Source of the DNA: Cyanodermella asteris
Lineage: Eukaryota; Ascomycota; Lecanoromycetes; Ostropales; Stictidaceae
Length of the DNA stretch: 64,000 bases
Assembly: GCA_900618795.1 (NCBI GenBank)
Contig: UYJD01000012.1
Span: 522,855 to 586,854 of the forward strand
Direction: 5' to 3'
The notes beneath the pieces are model-generated. The model did not search any database, had not been told where the DNA came from, and saw only the letters and a program-made list of their open reading frames with translations. A program made the translations under genes and the position numbers. Positions 1-11,857 of the stretch are shown here, piece after piece (the stretch's first letter is position 1; each line of letters opens with the position of its first letter).

Positions 1-2
1 GA

Positions 3-1381
3 TGTCTACCCGTACTAGAAAAGCTCCTGCCCAAAGACCTAGGCGACCTGTCTACCGTTAGCGTGAACTACGGTCTGGCACCATTTGATGGCATGTGTCT
101 GATGAACGGAGTCACTGGCGAAGTGATAGCAAGACTCGGTGTTCCACGCGGACAACCCGGTTTCGTCCTCCGCGCCAACCGCGAACACTTCCGCCAGCAT
201 CTCCTCCAGAACCTCCCCATCTCCCTCGGCAAGTTGTAACGCGGGCACGGGGTGGTTGACTGTGTAGGCGACCAGTGAAGGTCNNNNNNNNNNNNNNNNN
301 NNNNNNNNNNNNNNNNNNNNNNNNNNNNNNNNNNNNNNNNNNNNNNNNNNNNNNNNNNNNNNNNNNNNNNNNNNNNNNNNNNNNNNNNNNNNNNNNNNNN
401 NNNNNNNNNNNNNNNNNNNNNNNNNNNNNNNNNNNNNNNNNNNNNNNNNNNNNNNNNNNNNNNNNNNNNNNNNNNNNNNNNNNNNNNNNNNNNNNNNNNN
501 NNNNNNNNNNNNNNNNNNNNNNNNNNNNNNNNNNNNNNNNNNNNNNNNNNNNNNNNNNNNNNNNNNNNTTTGATCACTATACGCAAGATCGCGACGGGGT
601 CACTGCATTCTTCAAGGATGGCACAAGCGCCCGTGGTAGCATGCTCATCGGCGCAGATGGATCACATTCTCTCGTCCGAAAGCAGCTACTGGGACCCGAA
701 GCCGCGGCGATGGTTCAATCCCGCTACATTCCCATAATTTCCGAGACTATTCTCACACGCGAACAATACGAGCCGATTCACAAATTGGGCACTTCAGGCA
801 TGCTTGCAAATAAAAAGGACCTGCGATTCATGGTCGGCATGCTGGAGGCCCTCGATAACGGTGACCGGGCACGATACTACTCAGCCACTTGTTACGGCTT
901 GCCTGACATTGAGACCGCAGCCGGCGAAGCGGCTTGGGCGTCATCAGCAAGTAAAATAGAACTTTACGAAAAAGCCCTCGAAGTCACTAAAGACGTGCCG
1001 GCACACATCACCGAGATCCTAAGGCACGCGGGACCGGAAAGCATGGCGACACCAGGCATCTCCTTCGAGGAGTTTGTCACGCCGTTGGCATTGCTCAGGG
1101 GTAGAGTCACGCTGCTGGGAGATGCGGCGCATACAATGGTACCCTTTCGAGGCGCTGGGGCGAATACAGCACTGAACGACGCGTGCACAATGGCGGAGCT
1201 ATTGATTACGGAGACTCAGAGGCGAGCTGATGAGCCGATAGACGTGCATCACGTGCTGATGGAGTACGACAAAGTCATGTTGCCCAGAGGCAGGAGTATG
1301 GTTTTGGCCAGCAGGGCTGCTGGTGACGATATGATGGGGCCTGTGGCCGGCCGGACCAATTTATTGGACCGAAAGTCGTGA
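3..1381 (+). CDS. FAD-dependent monooxygenase, 5'-partial, interrupted by an assembly gap
   Basis: This is a flavoprotein aromatic hydroxylase of the salicylate/PHBH-like family common in fungal catabolism and secondary metabolism. The piece before the gap (3-235, frame 3) reads through GEVIARLGVPRG and ends at LPISLGK. The piece after the gap (569-1381, frame 2) opens with FDHYTQDRDGVTAFF, carries the GADGSHSLVRKQLLG segment (DG motif), and has the FAD ribityl-binding GD motif in LLGDAAHTMVPFRGAGAN. In this family the LPIS..GK segment directly precedes the FDHY-like segment, so only a few residues seem to be missing. The remaining sequence between about 236 and 568 is probably an intron plus the gap; a GTAACG donor at 236 would fit. 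The N-terminal GxGxxG dinucleotide-binding fold lies before the window. No cluster partner is visible, so the substrate is unknown. Confidence 0.82.
284..568. other. Assembly gap (N run)
   Basis: There are 285 unknown bases inside the monooxygenase gene. The true length is unknown. Confidence 0.99.
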
Positions 1382-1755
1382 TCTGGTGGGTTTCGCCGTC
1401 GGTAGCCAGAGATCCAGAGCTCGAGTCAACGAATCATGAAACATTACTGGACCGTGGAAGGTCTCAACCGGAGAATTGATGTGTGGGAAGTGATTTTCCA
1501 GATGCACCCAGGCATTTGCTTCTGCAGATACCACATATCGCATTGGACCGGCTATCGCTACAAATGTGACATTGCCGAAACACGATCACTTGAACAGATC
1601 CTAGTCATCCTGTTCTGTAGACATAACAGTCCCGTTGGTAACGCATGCATCTCCAGCGACGAAATCGCGGCGGGGGCCACGAACGCGGTGTCCAGCATTA
1701 CAAGATAGTTTTATCAGTGGAATTTTTGAGCTGAAATGTCAATCAGCCCAATCTC
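1382..1755. other. Intergenic, nothing recognised
   Basis: This is the spacer between the monooxygenase stop and the tRNA. Short open frames here show no family resemblance. Confidence 0.6.
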
Positions 1756-1826
1756 GACAGATTGGTCTAGTGGTAGAATGGGTCGTTGCCATCGACCCGG
1801 CCCGGGTTCGATTCCCGGATCTGTCA
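1756..1826 (+). tRNA. tRNA-Gly (anticodon GCC)
   Basis: The 71-nt cloverleaf has a perfect 7-bp acceptor stem (GACAGAT with ATCTGTC), an A-box-like TGGTCTAGTGG at 1763-1773, an anticodon stem GGTCG/CGACC around the loop TTGCCAT (anticodon GCC at 1788-1790), and a T arm with the B box GGTTCGATTCC at 1805-1815. The base after the acceptor stem is A, the usual discriminator. There is no intron, as is usual for this tRNA. The short variable region and the loop match the layout of yeast tRNA-Gly(GCC). Confidence 0.95.
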
Positions 1827-1850
1827 TACCTCCATCTGGCTGATTTCATC

Positions 1851-1862
1851 TTTTGCTTTTTT
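1851..1862 (+). terminator. Probable RNA polymerase III terminator of the tRNA
   Basis: A T4 run followed by a T6 run begins 24 bp after the tRNA, the usual Pol III stop signal. It is followed by more T-rich sequence. Confidence 0.65.
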
Positions 1863-4800
1863 CTTCTTTTTCTTGGCGACTCCAGCTATCAACCACCTGC
1901 TTGTGTAATTTATACGTGGGGAAAGGTCTCTTCATTTTCTCAAATTCTGTGAACACGTTGTACAGCGATGGCGTTTTGTGCCGAGGCATCCTCGACCATA
2001 AATCGACGTCTTGGCATCGACCGAATCGCTTCTGTCCACGTTTGCAAGCACGAAGCAGTGTAGGCCAGATTATTTTGCTTCTGTATCTCGAGGGAACAAT
2101 TGCCATTGATTTGGGAATATCTATAAGTTTTGTATGTGTCAGTCAATGGAACGCCAGCCCGCGATACGGACGGTGGGGATTTCGTCAGTGCGGCAATTGT
2201 ACCCGACCCGCAATGTGATGTCTGAGCTAAAGCAACAGCTGCAGGGAGCCGGCATGAATTCGTGATGCCAATGCAGCGAATTACCGTGGATAGGTACTCT
2301 TTCTGCAGGGGGCAGGCTGGGTGCAGTCGTGCCGAGCCTTCAGTGTGTGCTGAGGCCGGGATGCCCCAATTTTCGTACTTGCAGAAGTGATGCCAGCTCA
2401 GTGGCGTAGGTGCCATCGATGCAAGATGTCCTCTCTAGCGACAGATGATCTGGGCAAGGCGACGAATAGACTACAGGATGTGGTCACGGAGGCATCAAAC
2501 GAAGAATTGTGTAGCTCGTTCAGAGCAGTTACTCGATGCACGAAGACTGACTGAATCGCCACGAACCGTGCGCGAACGAGGCCTGGGAAACAGCAGGTTT
2601 CGGGACTGAATGGCTGTGAATTCGCTTCTCACTCGACCTTGGAAATATGGTCATTCTCGAGTGCGGAAGCTATCTGTTAGAACTACCACCAGTGCGATTC
2701 TGGCGTTTCAGACTCTCGATCAGGGGCTGGGTCACTTCGGTCTTGTCTTGAAACTCATCTTCGGTCTTTCGACTTCTCTTCCAGGTCAAGTGAAGAGCGG
2801 AAGGAAGAGCTGCAAGGGTGAGCAAGGCATGACTGCCAAAGTGCAATGCCGAAATACCGCTCCATGATCGCATGCATCAGATTCCGTTCAATCGCAGACC
2901 GACCAGCAGGATCTCGCATCAACCTTTTCCGTAGCTCCATGATACCTGAGCACCCGAAGACATGATCGGGTTTGGATCGATGCACACACGTTATCTGGAG
3001 ATCGCCTGTCAGATCTGAAACCGACTTGCCCTGGTTCACCACACGATCTAAGTTTCGGTATCATGCCGCATCCCCCTTATCCTTGTACTGCAAGATCTTT
3101 CAAGAAAGGTTGGTTCTGCGATGCGATCAAAGAGACACTTGAGTTACTGGGATGAAGTCGAGCACGAATTGAGGCAAATGTACGTCACTACAGGCGCTCA
3201 GACGACAATTGGGTTCTTGAATTCTGCTGGGATTCGAGTCGCGACAACCATGTCCAAGGATTTCGGACATCGAGGGCTTAAGCGACGAGTGTCACGAGTT
3301 CGAGTAATGACGAGCAGAAAACATGCTTGCGATGATGCAGCTGACTCGAAGTCTAATGAGACGGGGCAATAGATACGGCCTGCAAGAAATTCTGGGGACC
3401 TCGAATGACGTTATCAGCTTCAAGAAATTCGATCCCGCACAAGGATACCGGCGAGCAATCATGCGCAACAGTATCCTTTTCGCTACGTGCTTGAAACACG
3501 AGAGTTGTCTCGTGGTCAAATCCCTGAGGCCGCGTTCATGCTTGATGTGGAGTGTTGGAGGTGCGCTTCTAGGGCCCCGACCAGACCCTTGTGCACAAGA
3601 ATAGCAGCATCGGATCAGTTGACCAGTTGATCATCTACCTAAAAGCCACAAGAAGAGCCTCCAAGCCGGCGATCGCGTCGTGAGACTTCAATTCTGATTT
3701 TGGGTCCGATAGATCACGATAAGAATACAATTTTTTTGACAGTTGACGCACGACAGACAGTCCTTCGGTCGGAGGCATCAAATCTGTCGCCCATGTTTTG
3801 TCCGCATGAGGTTTGTCCACCTCTCAGGATTGAGCGATCAGATCGACGCTAGTCATTGCGGCCTTAGGCCTGTGTGACAAACCTCGAGATACGGCAAGTT
3901 CGGGAAAAGGACTTTCGAAGTCAAATTTAACCGAGCTCGCTGTCATCCTTCGTCAGTGGATTGAGTGAACCAGAAGGGCTCAAACAGAATCAGCTGCCAC
4001 GCTGAGTGGTATCATCATCCAGTTGCGGTCAGTCGAATCCGTGCGAGACTGCCGCGTTCAAGCAACGTGCACTACCTGATCGAGCAAACGCTTTCTGGAA
4101 GAGGTACAGAGATGAATAAGATCGCATGGTAAACGATTGAGTTTGGGACCTGGTTACTCTCCTGATGCCGGCCGATGCGTTGGCCCGCCTGTGCGTATGG
4201 AATGGTTGCATTTAGCCGCTGGGGCCATGGCGGCCACAATAGTTGGTTAGCGCACAGACAAGACCTCAATCGATGTGAGCCGCAACGTCAGCAATGTACG
4301 TGGAAGCCATGTCGAATGTGGAAACTTCACGATGTGGGGCGACAGACTTCTCTCAGCACAATATTGGCATTGACTACGAGCTTTCCCCGCAAAGCCACTT
4401 GCAGTGGAAGGTAGGGATGCGAAGCTAAGCAAACGGGGCTAAAAAAAATGCCCTGGGAGACAGATTGATCCGCCGTTAGCGTTCGTCTAGCTGCTGCATG
4501 TCAGCAGCCGGTGGTGGGCGTGCCTGAAGAACGATTTGCTGGAAGGATACGGCGCAAACATTGCGATCCACATGGAGGATAATTCGGTCACGGCGGTGAC
4601 TGGTAGGTTACTGGCTGAGAAGGGCGACACGATGGGAGGGGCAGAAAGTTTTGGAAGCGGGAGTCCTGGGCTCGTGTAATTGTGGGTGGTTGGCGGGGGT
4701 GAAGGATGTTTAACCTTTTATCGATAAACTCGTTTGGGCGAAGCTGCAGCTTGGCCTTTGCTTGGATCATTGTCCGCAGCGTTGCCGAGAAGAACAGCAA

Positions 4801-7800
4801 CAGAAATCAACGATGCAGAGTACGATGCATGAGATCGGATCCGGAAAGACGCAGGATAGAACAATGCATGCAGTCAGCTATCATTCTGTTGTGTCCAGGC
4901 CTTGCTAGCTCCATGCGCCGGCTCAACTGTCTCGGAATCGTCCATGCAAATGCAAGACTCGAAAGCAATGAACGCAAGAGCGGAAAGCTTCATGCTCATC
5001 CAGTCTCGTCTGCGACATCGAGGAAGAGACGTGAAGGATTCAGTAATTTCAATGGAAGGCGGGACGGCGGTGAGCTCAATCAGGCAGGACTTGAAGGTCT
5101 TGATAGTGAGCAAGGATGTGACGGTAAAACATCCCCTCACTATCAGGAGGACGGCAGCGCAGTAGACCACTTATCGACGTGTTCGACAGGTACAAGACTG
5201 TGGTCATTACTCTTTACGGGAGGACATTGCATCTCTGCCGCTTTGGCCGTTAGCTCTCCCAAGACCTCAGACCCGCGATAGGCCGTTTGACGTGTCTCAC
5301 GGAGTCATGCTGGCTGTCTTCGCAGTCACAAGCCCGCTCAAGCCTCTCCATCGACACGTCGCTCACACACCATCATCATTACTAATTCTTTTTAACGGGA
5401 GATCAGACGGCTCGAATACGGTACGTTGACACGACTCGCACATAGTCTTTGGTGTGATAACGTTTGCGCTCAGTAACGACAAACACAAACACGACCGTAA
5501 CACGAACCCTAGTGTGCCAATCATATTCACCAAGGACATGACGCTTCACGGCATTCTGCACGATAACATGTGGCGTCGTGACTGATCGATTGAGACATAT
5601 GCCGTAATCGAGGACTTTCGCTGTCATCCTGCACCGATGGTGCGCACTCTCTGTCTCGCTCTGCTATAATGTCTGACAGCTGAGAATGATGCGCACTTAG
5701 CTGGGCTTGTCCGCCATGTAGACAGCATTAAATTGTTCTCTGAGTTCATTGTCATATCTACGAAGTCCAAAACATGTCTGTTCACAAGGGGATCACGTTC
5801 CGTTCTACACAGCGTTGCTGCCATCTGTCTTCAGCCATCAAGCCTCTGTCTCGGTACCTCCTCACCCCTCAGGCATGCGCTGCGGAGTGTCAACGCCAGT
5901 CTTAAAGTCGGACGGCACCGTGTGCCGGTTTTGACGGGCCAAGCTGTGAGCAGAGTTCTGTTAGCGTCGGACTGAGCCAAATCCCAGCAGCCGTTGCGAC
6001 CGTTGAGCGCAACGGCCACTTCCCACGACCACAACAAAAGAGGGACTCGATTGAACACATGGGTGGCCAGTTCTGATCGACCGCTCAACTCGTACAGCAG
6101 GAACCCTTGTGGTCGCGACTCAGGCGGTGAGTGGTCGGGCGGTCGCCGACCCGGCCTGCAATGCGCCTTTACTCGCTTGTCTACGTTCTGTTTGTTGTCT
6201 GCCATCGCCACTGTATAGATCAAGTCATCGTTCTCGCGCGTCGAGATAGATCAGCTGCCCGTTCGACAGGGGTGGAGTTGCGCAAAGACGGACGCGGGCA
6301 GGGAACTCCTGATCAACCGCGTACCCTTCTCGAAGCACTCAAAAAGGAGGAGAGTTGCACTGACGTTGCAGATCAAGACACCCAAGCGGCCCAAAGCCTC
6401 CAATGAGAGCACGACCGGCCTGGTGTTGGCATGTCGCACCGGCCCTTCACGCCTCAACCCTAGTACAGTAGCGCTATCGTCCATCGGCCACTCAGGCGGT
6501 CACACTTTGCACAGGAGCAGATGCGCTCCTCCATCACGACTGGCTGTTGGCGCCATGCACCGCCGACAACTCACATCCCGTGCCGAGCAGATGCGCAATA
6601 CACTCGTTGAATGCGGAGCACGCCCTCCCATGGGGTGTCGCGCATTCTTTCGTCCACTGGACGAGATCGGTGCGCTAGCATTCCTGTCCAGCTGAGCGAA
6701 CGGCCGCTGGACCCAATATTGTCCCCAAGGACGACGATCGACGAGCGTGGCCGGCAGAATACAGAAAATACTTGTATGCTTATTGCCAGATCGTTCGTTG
6801 TCCATCTCGTCCACCTCCACCCTGTCTCGCTCGACTAACCACCGCCCCTACACTGTGTAAGACACTCGCAGACCAGACCTCTTCGTTGACGGTTTGGACG
6901 GAATTATTCGCACAATCGTCTCAAACGGGCAGCCCAACGTTGTCATCGTCTACGTCGTGCCACTGCAGAACGCATACAGGGCGGAAGTCTTCAACTGGGG
7001 CTCAACGTCTTGGAGCTCAATTACGTTTGCACGGCGCTCCGAAACGACCGTGATCGAGGCCAGGCAAGGGTTTCTAGGGACTTTGGGCGATTCGAGTCAA
7101 GGTGCCTCACAGACCGGCCGACTCAAACACCGCGCCACCTTGGCTGACATCGATCTCACCACGGTGACGGCCACGTCGGCGTGAAAACGAATTCAAGGGA
7201 CAAGGAAGGCCCGTCGACTCCACGTCTGAGTTGCGTATAACAACTGCTCGTCCGGGCAGGCTGATACAGTTTGGCTTCTCCGCGCCTTGACTACCGCCCG
7301 CCTGGTGACGCAGGCAAGTACCTTGCAGAGCCTCAGGATCAAGCGAGGACGAGGCGGAGCAGTTGTCTCAAGCCGAAAGATTCTCGGATCTGGCCTCAGT
7401 GGGACGATCAAACCCGACCGCAGTGCCGCCGTGCTGCGAAATAAGTGTGAGCAGTGAGCCTCTATTTCTATTCCATGATTACTTTGCACGCGCCCACGAG
7501 TGTTTGTGAGGTTGCAGAGTTCATTAAAGCTGAAACGCAAACAGTCGACTCCGCCTACACGCCCGGCGCATCGCTACAACCCCAAGCAGCCCCCAATCAA
7601 TCTCTCTACCTACGGCGCGCCCTCGCTGCTTGCGTGCATGGTTCCTGCGAATCTGCGATCGCCTTCCGCCTGAATATCCAATTCGTGGTGCGTTCAGCCG
7701 GCCATCGCGACCGTCCGACCTCCCACGTGCCAGCGTCGCACTCGTCGTCAACGTGTGAGGTGAAGGTATCTCCGTACCCTTGACGGCCCCCATATACCTA

Positions 7801-8074
7801 CCGACACGCCCGCCCCGGTCTCCTCTCCTCCCTCTCCTGGTTTCAGCCATATACTCCTGCAGCAGGCCCGGACACCCTGTTCGCAGCACTACTCTTCGCT
7901 CCAGCTCGGTCTTGAAGACCTATTCATTCCTTCAACTCGACCTATTGCCCGGAGCAAGCACGGATCTTCTCCTTTTACCTACAGTTTCTCTCGACAGGTC
8001 GTCGTCATTGCACCCAGCGTCAGCGCAACCTCTTGATACTCGATACATATCCTCCCATCACCCTTGCAGGCAAG
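1863..8074. other. Gene-poor region of about 6.2 kb
   Basis: I see no open frame with a recognisable domain, no splice-linked frame series, and no terminal repeats or long tandem repeats. All open frames are short (at most about 190 codons) and look like chance. The base composition is not strikingly AT-rich, so it does not look like heavily RIP-mutated transposon sequence by eye. The last few hundred bases before 8075 are pyrimidine-rich, which suits a fungal promoter and leader. The sequence just before the next start codon ends in CCCTTGCAG (8061-8069), a likely acceptor of an intron in the 5' leader. Confidence 0.5.
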
Positions 8075-9301
8075 ATGCCTGCCTTCCAGTCTAGACAGGC
8101 CCCTGCAAACCTCCGAAAGGTCCCACAGAAGCACAACAACATGGACGCCCATCCAATGGTCAAGAGCAACTCGCAGAGCTCATGCGATGATGAGATGAAT
8201 CTCCAAACTCCTAAGCAATTGCGTATCCCTAACACGACTCACATGCCGGTACGATATGAATCCGATGAGGAGTCGGTTTCTCCCTGCCCAGACGATTATG
8301 AGGATGCTCAAACATCTTTCTCCGACGTGGAGATCGATTCGTCCCTCGACTTTGACGACGATGAGTTGCCTTCCATCGTCGACGCCATCAGCATGTCCAT
8401 CAAGGCTGCCCGGCCCCTGCTCGTGAACATCAGCAACTTTGCACCCATGGAGAAGCGCAGCACTGCCGCCCACGTCCGGCCCCAAGTTGCTCCCAAGGTC
8501 AGCAACAACCGCCCAATCGTCGCCCGCGCAGTCAACAAAGGCCCCAAGCTGGTGACTCTCGGCCAGCCACCAGCCCGCAAGGCAATGCCACCACCTATCC
8601 CTGCCCGCAGCGAGGCTCGCACTCCAGTGAACACCTCTGCTCCGGTTGTCGCCGCTGCTCGGCGTCCCTATTTCCCGCCCCGCAAGGACAGCCATGCGTC
8701 CCGACCGTCCGTCAGCACCGTCGCCAGCAGCTTTGACGACGACCGCTCCAGCATTGCCGAGAGCAGCACCGACTCGTCGGCTCCTTCCTCTGTCGCCGAC
8801 GAGGAAGACATTGTCGCCCGCAAGCAGTTCCTTGCCGCCCCGGACCTCGACCAGCGCAAGGACAGCGTCGCCTTGTCCCGTGCTCAAGAAGACGAGCTCG
8901 AGCGCGCCATCTCCGACTACATGATGTGGCGCTCCGAGGGCAGCCCCGGCGAGCCCAGCGAACAGCCATGGCACTCGACCGTGGCCAACGCCGCCCAGAA
9001 CTTCTACACCCAGCCCGCGGGCCAAGGCCGTCGTATGGCAATCGGCACCCAGAACGACGAGGAAGAAGAGTGGAAGCGTGAGATAGAGAAGGGTTTGACT
9101 ACACCGACGCCCACAAGCTACTCGGCTTACGATCCCTTCGGCATGGCTCCACCGACGCTCAGGCGCATGGACGGCAGTGTTCGTGGACACGCCCAGGCTC
9201 AACGCAGCCCTCGCTCTCCCAACTTTGAGGAGATCCCCCGCCCAAGTGGCCCGATCAATGGTCTGAAGAGAGGCCTTGGCATGGTCAGGCGCAATTTGTG
9301 A
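8075..9301 (+). CDS. Unknown low-complexity protein, 408 aa
   Basis: I do not recognise this gene. It is a single long frame. The ATG at 8075 (MPAFQSRQAPANLRKV) is preferred because an acceptor-like CAG ends six bases before it, and the frame upstream opens only with a TTG in what is probably a leader intron. The protein looks mostly disordered: an acidic stretch (SDEESVSPCPDDYEDAQ) near residues 60-75, a proline/alanine-rich middle (ARKAMPPPIPARSEARTP), a serine-rich section near residues 220-250, and a basic C-terminus (NGLKRGLGMVRRNL). A possible short helix lies around the segment EDELERAISDYMMW. There is no signal peptide, membrane span or catalytic motif. A long antisense open frame covers the same DNA but looks like a shadow of GC-rich codon positions. 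It might be a scaffold or signalling protein; that is only a guess. Confidence 0.75.
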   Translation: MPAFQSRQAPANLRKVPQKHNNMDAHPMVKSNSQSSCDDEMNLQTPKQLRIPNTTHMPVRYESDEESVSPCPDDYEDAQTSFSDVEIDSSLDFDDDELPSIVDAISMSIKAARPLLVNISNFAPMEKRSTAAHVRPQVAPKVSNNRPIVARAVNKGPKLVTLGQPPARKAMPPPIPARSEARTPVNTSAPVVAAARRPYFPPRKDSHASRPSVSTVASSFDDDRSSIAESSTDSSAPSSVADEEDIVARKQFLAAPDLDQRKDSVALSRAQEDELERAISDYMMWRSEGSPGEPSEQPWHSTVANAAQNFYTQPAGQGRRMAIGTQNDEEEEWKREIEKGLTTPTPTSYSAYDPFGMAPPTLRRMDGSVRGHAQAQRSPRSPNFEEIPRPSGPINGLKRGLGMVRRNL

Positions 9302-10244
9302 GCGGAAAACATGTGATCACCCGAAGGTCAGAAAACCACAACGGGATTCACAGTTAAATACCTGGATGGCAGCCAAGTGGAGGGCGCGGTGCTCGAGTGA
9401 CAAGGATTGCTTGTCCGAAAAGTCAGCACGTGTCAGCGACATCACGCCTCCCGACTTTGGCCATCGCACGGTGATGATTGTTTGATTGGCAAACAAATTG
9501 GACATAATTCCAGCTATTTTAGATACTCCCGAGGTCGCGCTTCAGCGTGTGCGGTGCACACTTGAGACGAAGCCGCGAATGAATTACATTTCCTTATTTC
9601 TGTTTGGTCGCCTCGACGTTCACACATTTTCAGACCAATGGCTGAGTGCCTTAATACCATTTCTCATGCACTGGGCATTCATTCCGAACAGGTCCGAGAA
9701 ATGTGCACGTGTGAGGTTCATGGCGCTGGTCGAGGTCCTCATTCGTTTGTGCCGAGCTGCACCTAGAACGCAGCCGCGCTGCAGCCTGGCTTTTCGCCCT
9801 CCAGGCCAAAGTACGCCACGGTCTTTCATCTCGACTCCTCTGATTTAGCCACGCAGGTACCATTGAAAGTCAAATGACAAGACTTAAGTCGATCTAGTCT
9901 GAACTCTGGCTTGACCGCTAGACATGCTTGCATACATCGCTTACGTGGCATTTGCTCCATGCGCTATACAGGCTCTCGCGCCGTCAAAGTCAGCGACGCG
10001 TGAATAACACATAAAATGTAGAACCGCATCCATTAACAAAACCACATGCAAGTTCTTGTCGCTCGGATTCCGGATATTTCTCACTGGCGTGAAGCGTCGC
10101 AGTTCCGTCCATGAGGCGCCGTCTTCAACATCGCACCTATGCTTATCATGTCCGCAACGGCTTCGTCGAGCTATTGCTTTGTATCCTTTGCATCTTCAGA
10201 CTCCCGACCCGTATCGCTTCGAAATCAGCTTTCCAGCATCTTCC
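9302..10244. other. Intergenic, nothing recognised
   Basis: This is a convergent spacer between the unknown protein gene and the short-chain dehydrogenase. Open frames on both strands here are short and match no family I know. Confidence 0.55.
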
Positions 10245-11090
10245 CTAACCCTCCATCTTCCTATACTGTTCCCCAAACGCCCCGTCCCACTTCTCAATCA
10301 ACCCCTTGGCGCTGCCCGGCCCGATAATCTCCTCGCCAGCCTCCATCCCGCTCCTGAACCCCTCCATGAACTCCTCCACGCTCAGCGCCCGCGGATTCTT
10401 GTGCTTCTTGTTGTCGTCCAGATCCTCCCTGTCCCGATGCAGATCCGTGCCCACGCCCGGCGGCACCACCTCCACCACCCGGATCTTGCCCTTGCCGCCC
10501 TGCCGCAGCTGCGTGCGCAGGTTCATGCTCCAGAAGTGGACCCACGCCTTGGTCCCGTTGTACACCGGGTTGATGATGCTCAGGGGCGCGAAGCCGAGCA
10601 CGCTGCCGACGTTGACGATCAGGCCGCCGTGCCGTTTCGAGCGCAGGTGCGGCAGGAGGTTGATCGTCAGGTGCATGGGTCCGCGGATGTTGATGTCGAT
10701 CTCCTGGTCCGCGCTGTCGAGGTCAAAGTCCAGGACCTTGAGGGGTCGCTGCACGCCGGCGTTGTTGACGATGCAGTCGATTTCCGGGTGCTCGGCGGTG
10801 ATCTTCCGGACAAAGGGGGCGATGGACGAGGTCTCGCCGGTGTCGAGGACGTAGTAAGGGGTTTCGTCGTTCATGGATCGGGCGGCTTCTTTCAGTTTGG
10901 ATTCGGTGCGGCCGACGATTATCACCTTCTTGCCGAGCGAGAGGAAGTATTCGGCCATGGCTTTGCCGAGGCCGCCGCCGCCGCCTGAACAAGGGGTGGT
11001 TGGTCAGGGATGTTTCTGAGTTTTGTTGCTTGAGGGGCAGTACGTACCTGTGATGACGGCGCAATTGAAGTTGAGGTTTGGGGAAGACAT
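10245..11090 (-). CDS. Short-chain dehydrogenase/reductase (SDR, DltE-like), 260 aa
   Basis: This is a NAD(P)-dependent oxidoreductase of the classical SDR family. There are two exons: 11090-11048 encodes MSSPNLNFNCAVIT, and after a 63-nt intron (10985-11047, donor GTACGT, acceptor TTCAG) the frame continues at 10984. The join makes the cofactor loop VITGGGGGLGKAMAEYF. Other hallmarks are NNAG, the catalytic serine in NVGSVLGFAP, the catalytic Tyr and Lys in YNGTK, and a PPGVGTDL loop after it. The length fits the family. A second ATG six bases upstream (11096) is in frame. The C-terminal part (EEFMEGFRSGMEAGEEII) resembles DltE-type SDRs of unknown substrate. The five-glycine loop is written with a GGC repeat that sits right at the splice acceptor. 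Confidence 0.9.
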
Positions 11091-11857
11091 GATCATGCAA
11101 TTCCACAAAATTGTGGCTGCAGAAGAATGAGAGACCAGCGACGATGGTGGGGGAGAATGTCACGACAGAAGTAGTAAGCTGAAACGATTTGGGCTAGAGA
11201 TGTTGCGGCAAGAACTCAAAAAGAAGGCTTCAAAACAAAGGAGAATCTACGTCACACATATACCAGGTCGTGATTAGGCTCGTTTGCCCGAAGCCGCCGA
11301 TGAAGAGCTGAGTTCATGTGTAGGAGACTCGGAGAATTCGAAGATGACGTGAAGTTGTGCCTGTAGATGATGACGTAGAGGTGAGGTCGGGCCGGAGTCC
11401 AGACAAAACTTACAGCTGGAGCATAACAGATTGAGCCCCACCAGATTTCATAATACAGCTATACTCTTATGTCTGCAGAGTGCGATCGCGGGCGATTGAC
11501 AGGGGTCAAGCACACGTTCTGGCAGATGGCGCACGACCTTCGCCCTCTCGAGGCCGGATGCTCGGCCTCACTACCTAGCATTGCCAATATGCGCTACTGC
11601 CACTCGTTAAATATGTCAGTGAAGCGGAGTTTTTGATTGAGAAGGGGATTTGTCGGCAATAATTTGTTTCTCATGAATTAACTTATCAAGGTATCTTTCT
11701 GGCCAACTCCGGCGTCCAGGCATTCTGCAAAAGTCCGGTCACGTTGCATCCTTCGAGGAACCATCATTTATCATACATCTCGTGAATCATACATCTCGCA
11801 TTACACATACTAAGTCTAGATCTAAGTCCAGGTCTTCGCCGTGAAGATTCAACACAA
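11091..11857. promoter_or_regulatory. Spacer upstream of the SDR gene, with three TGACG/CGTCA half-sites
   Basis: No gene is seen. The half-sites TACGTCA (11249-11255) and TGACGT (11345-11350 and 11371-11376) lie within 290 bp of the SDR start codon. They resemble half CRE/bZIP sites. Their function is inferred only from the motif. Confidence 0.3.

Noticed and set aside
3121-7540. Several 70-190-codon frames in the gene-poor region
   Set aside because: None has recognisable motifs; they appear on both strands in all frames at the rate expected by chance.
8180-9202. 340-codon frame on the minus strand opposite the 408-aa unknown protein
   Set aside because: It mirrors the plus-strand coding sequence, is rich in odd Gly/Val/Arg strings and matches no family; it looks like a shadow of the real gene's codon bias.
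10056-10988. 310-codon plus-strand frame opposite the SDR gene
   Set aside because: The SDR motifs on the minus strand are clear; this frame is a shadow.
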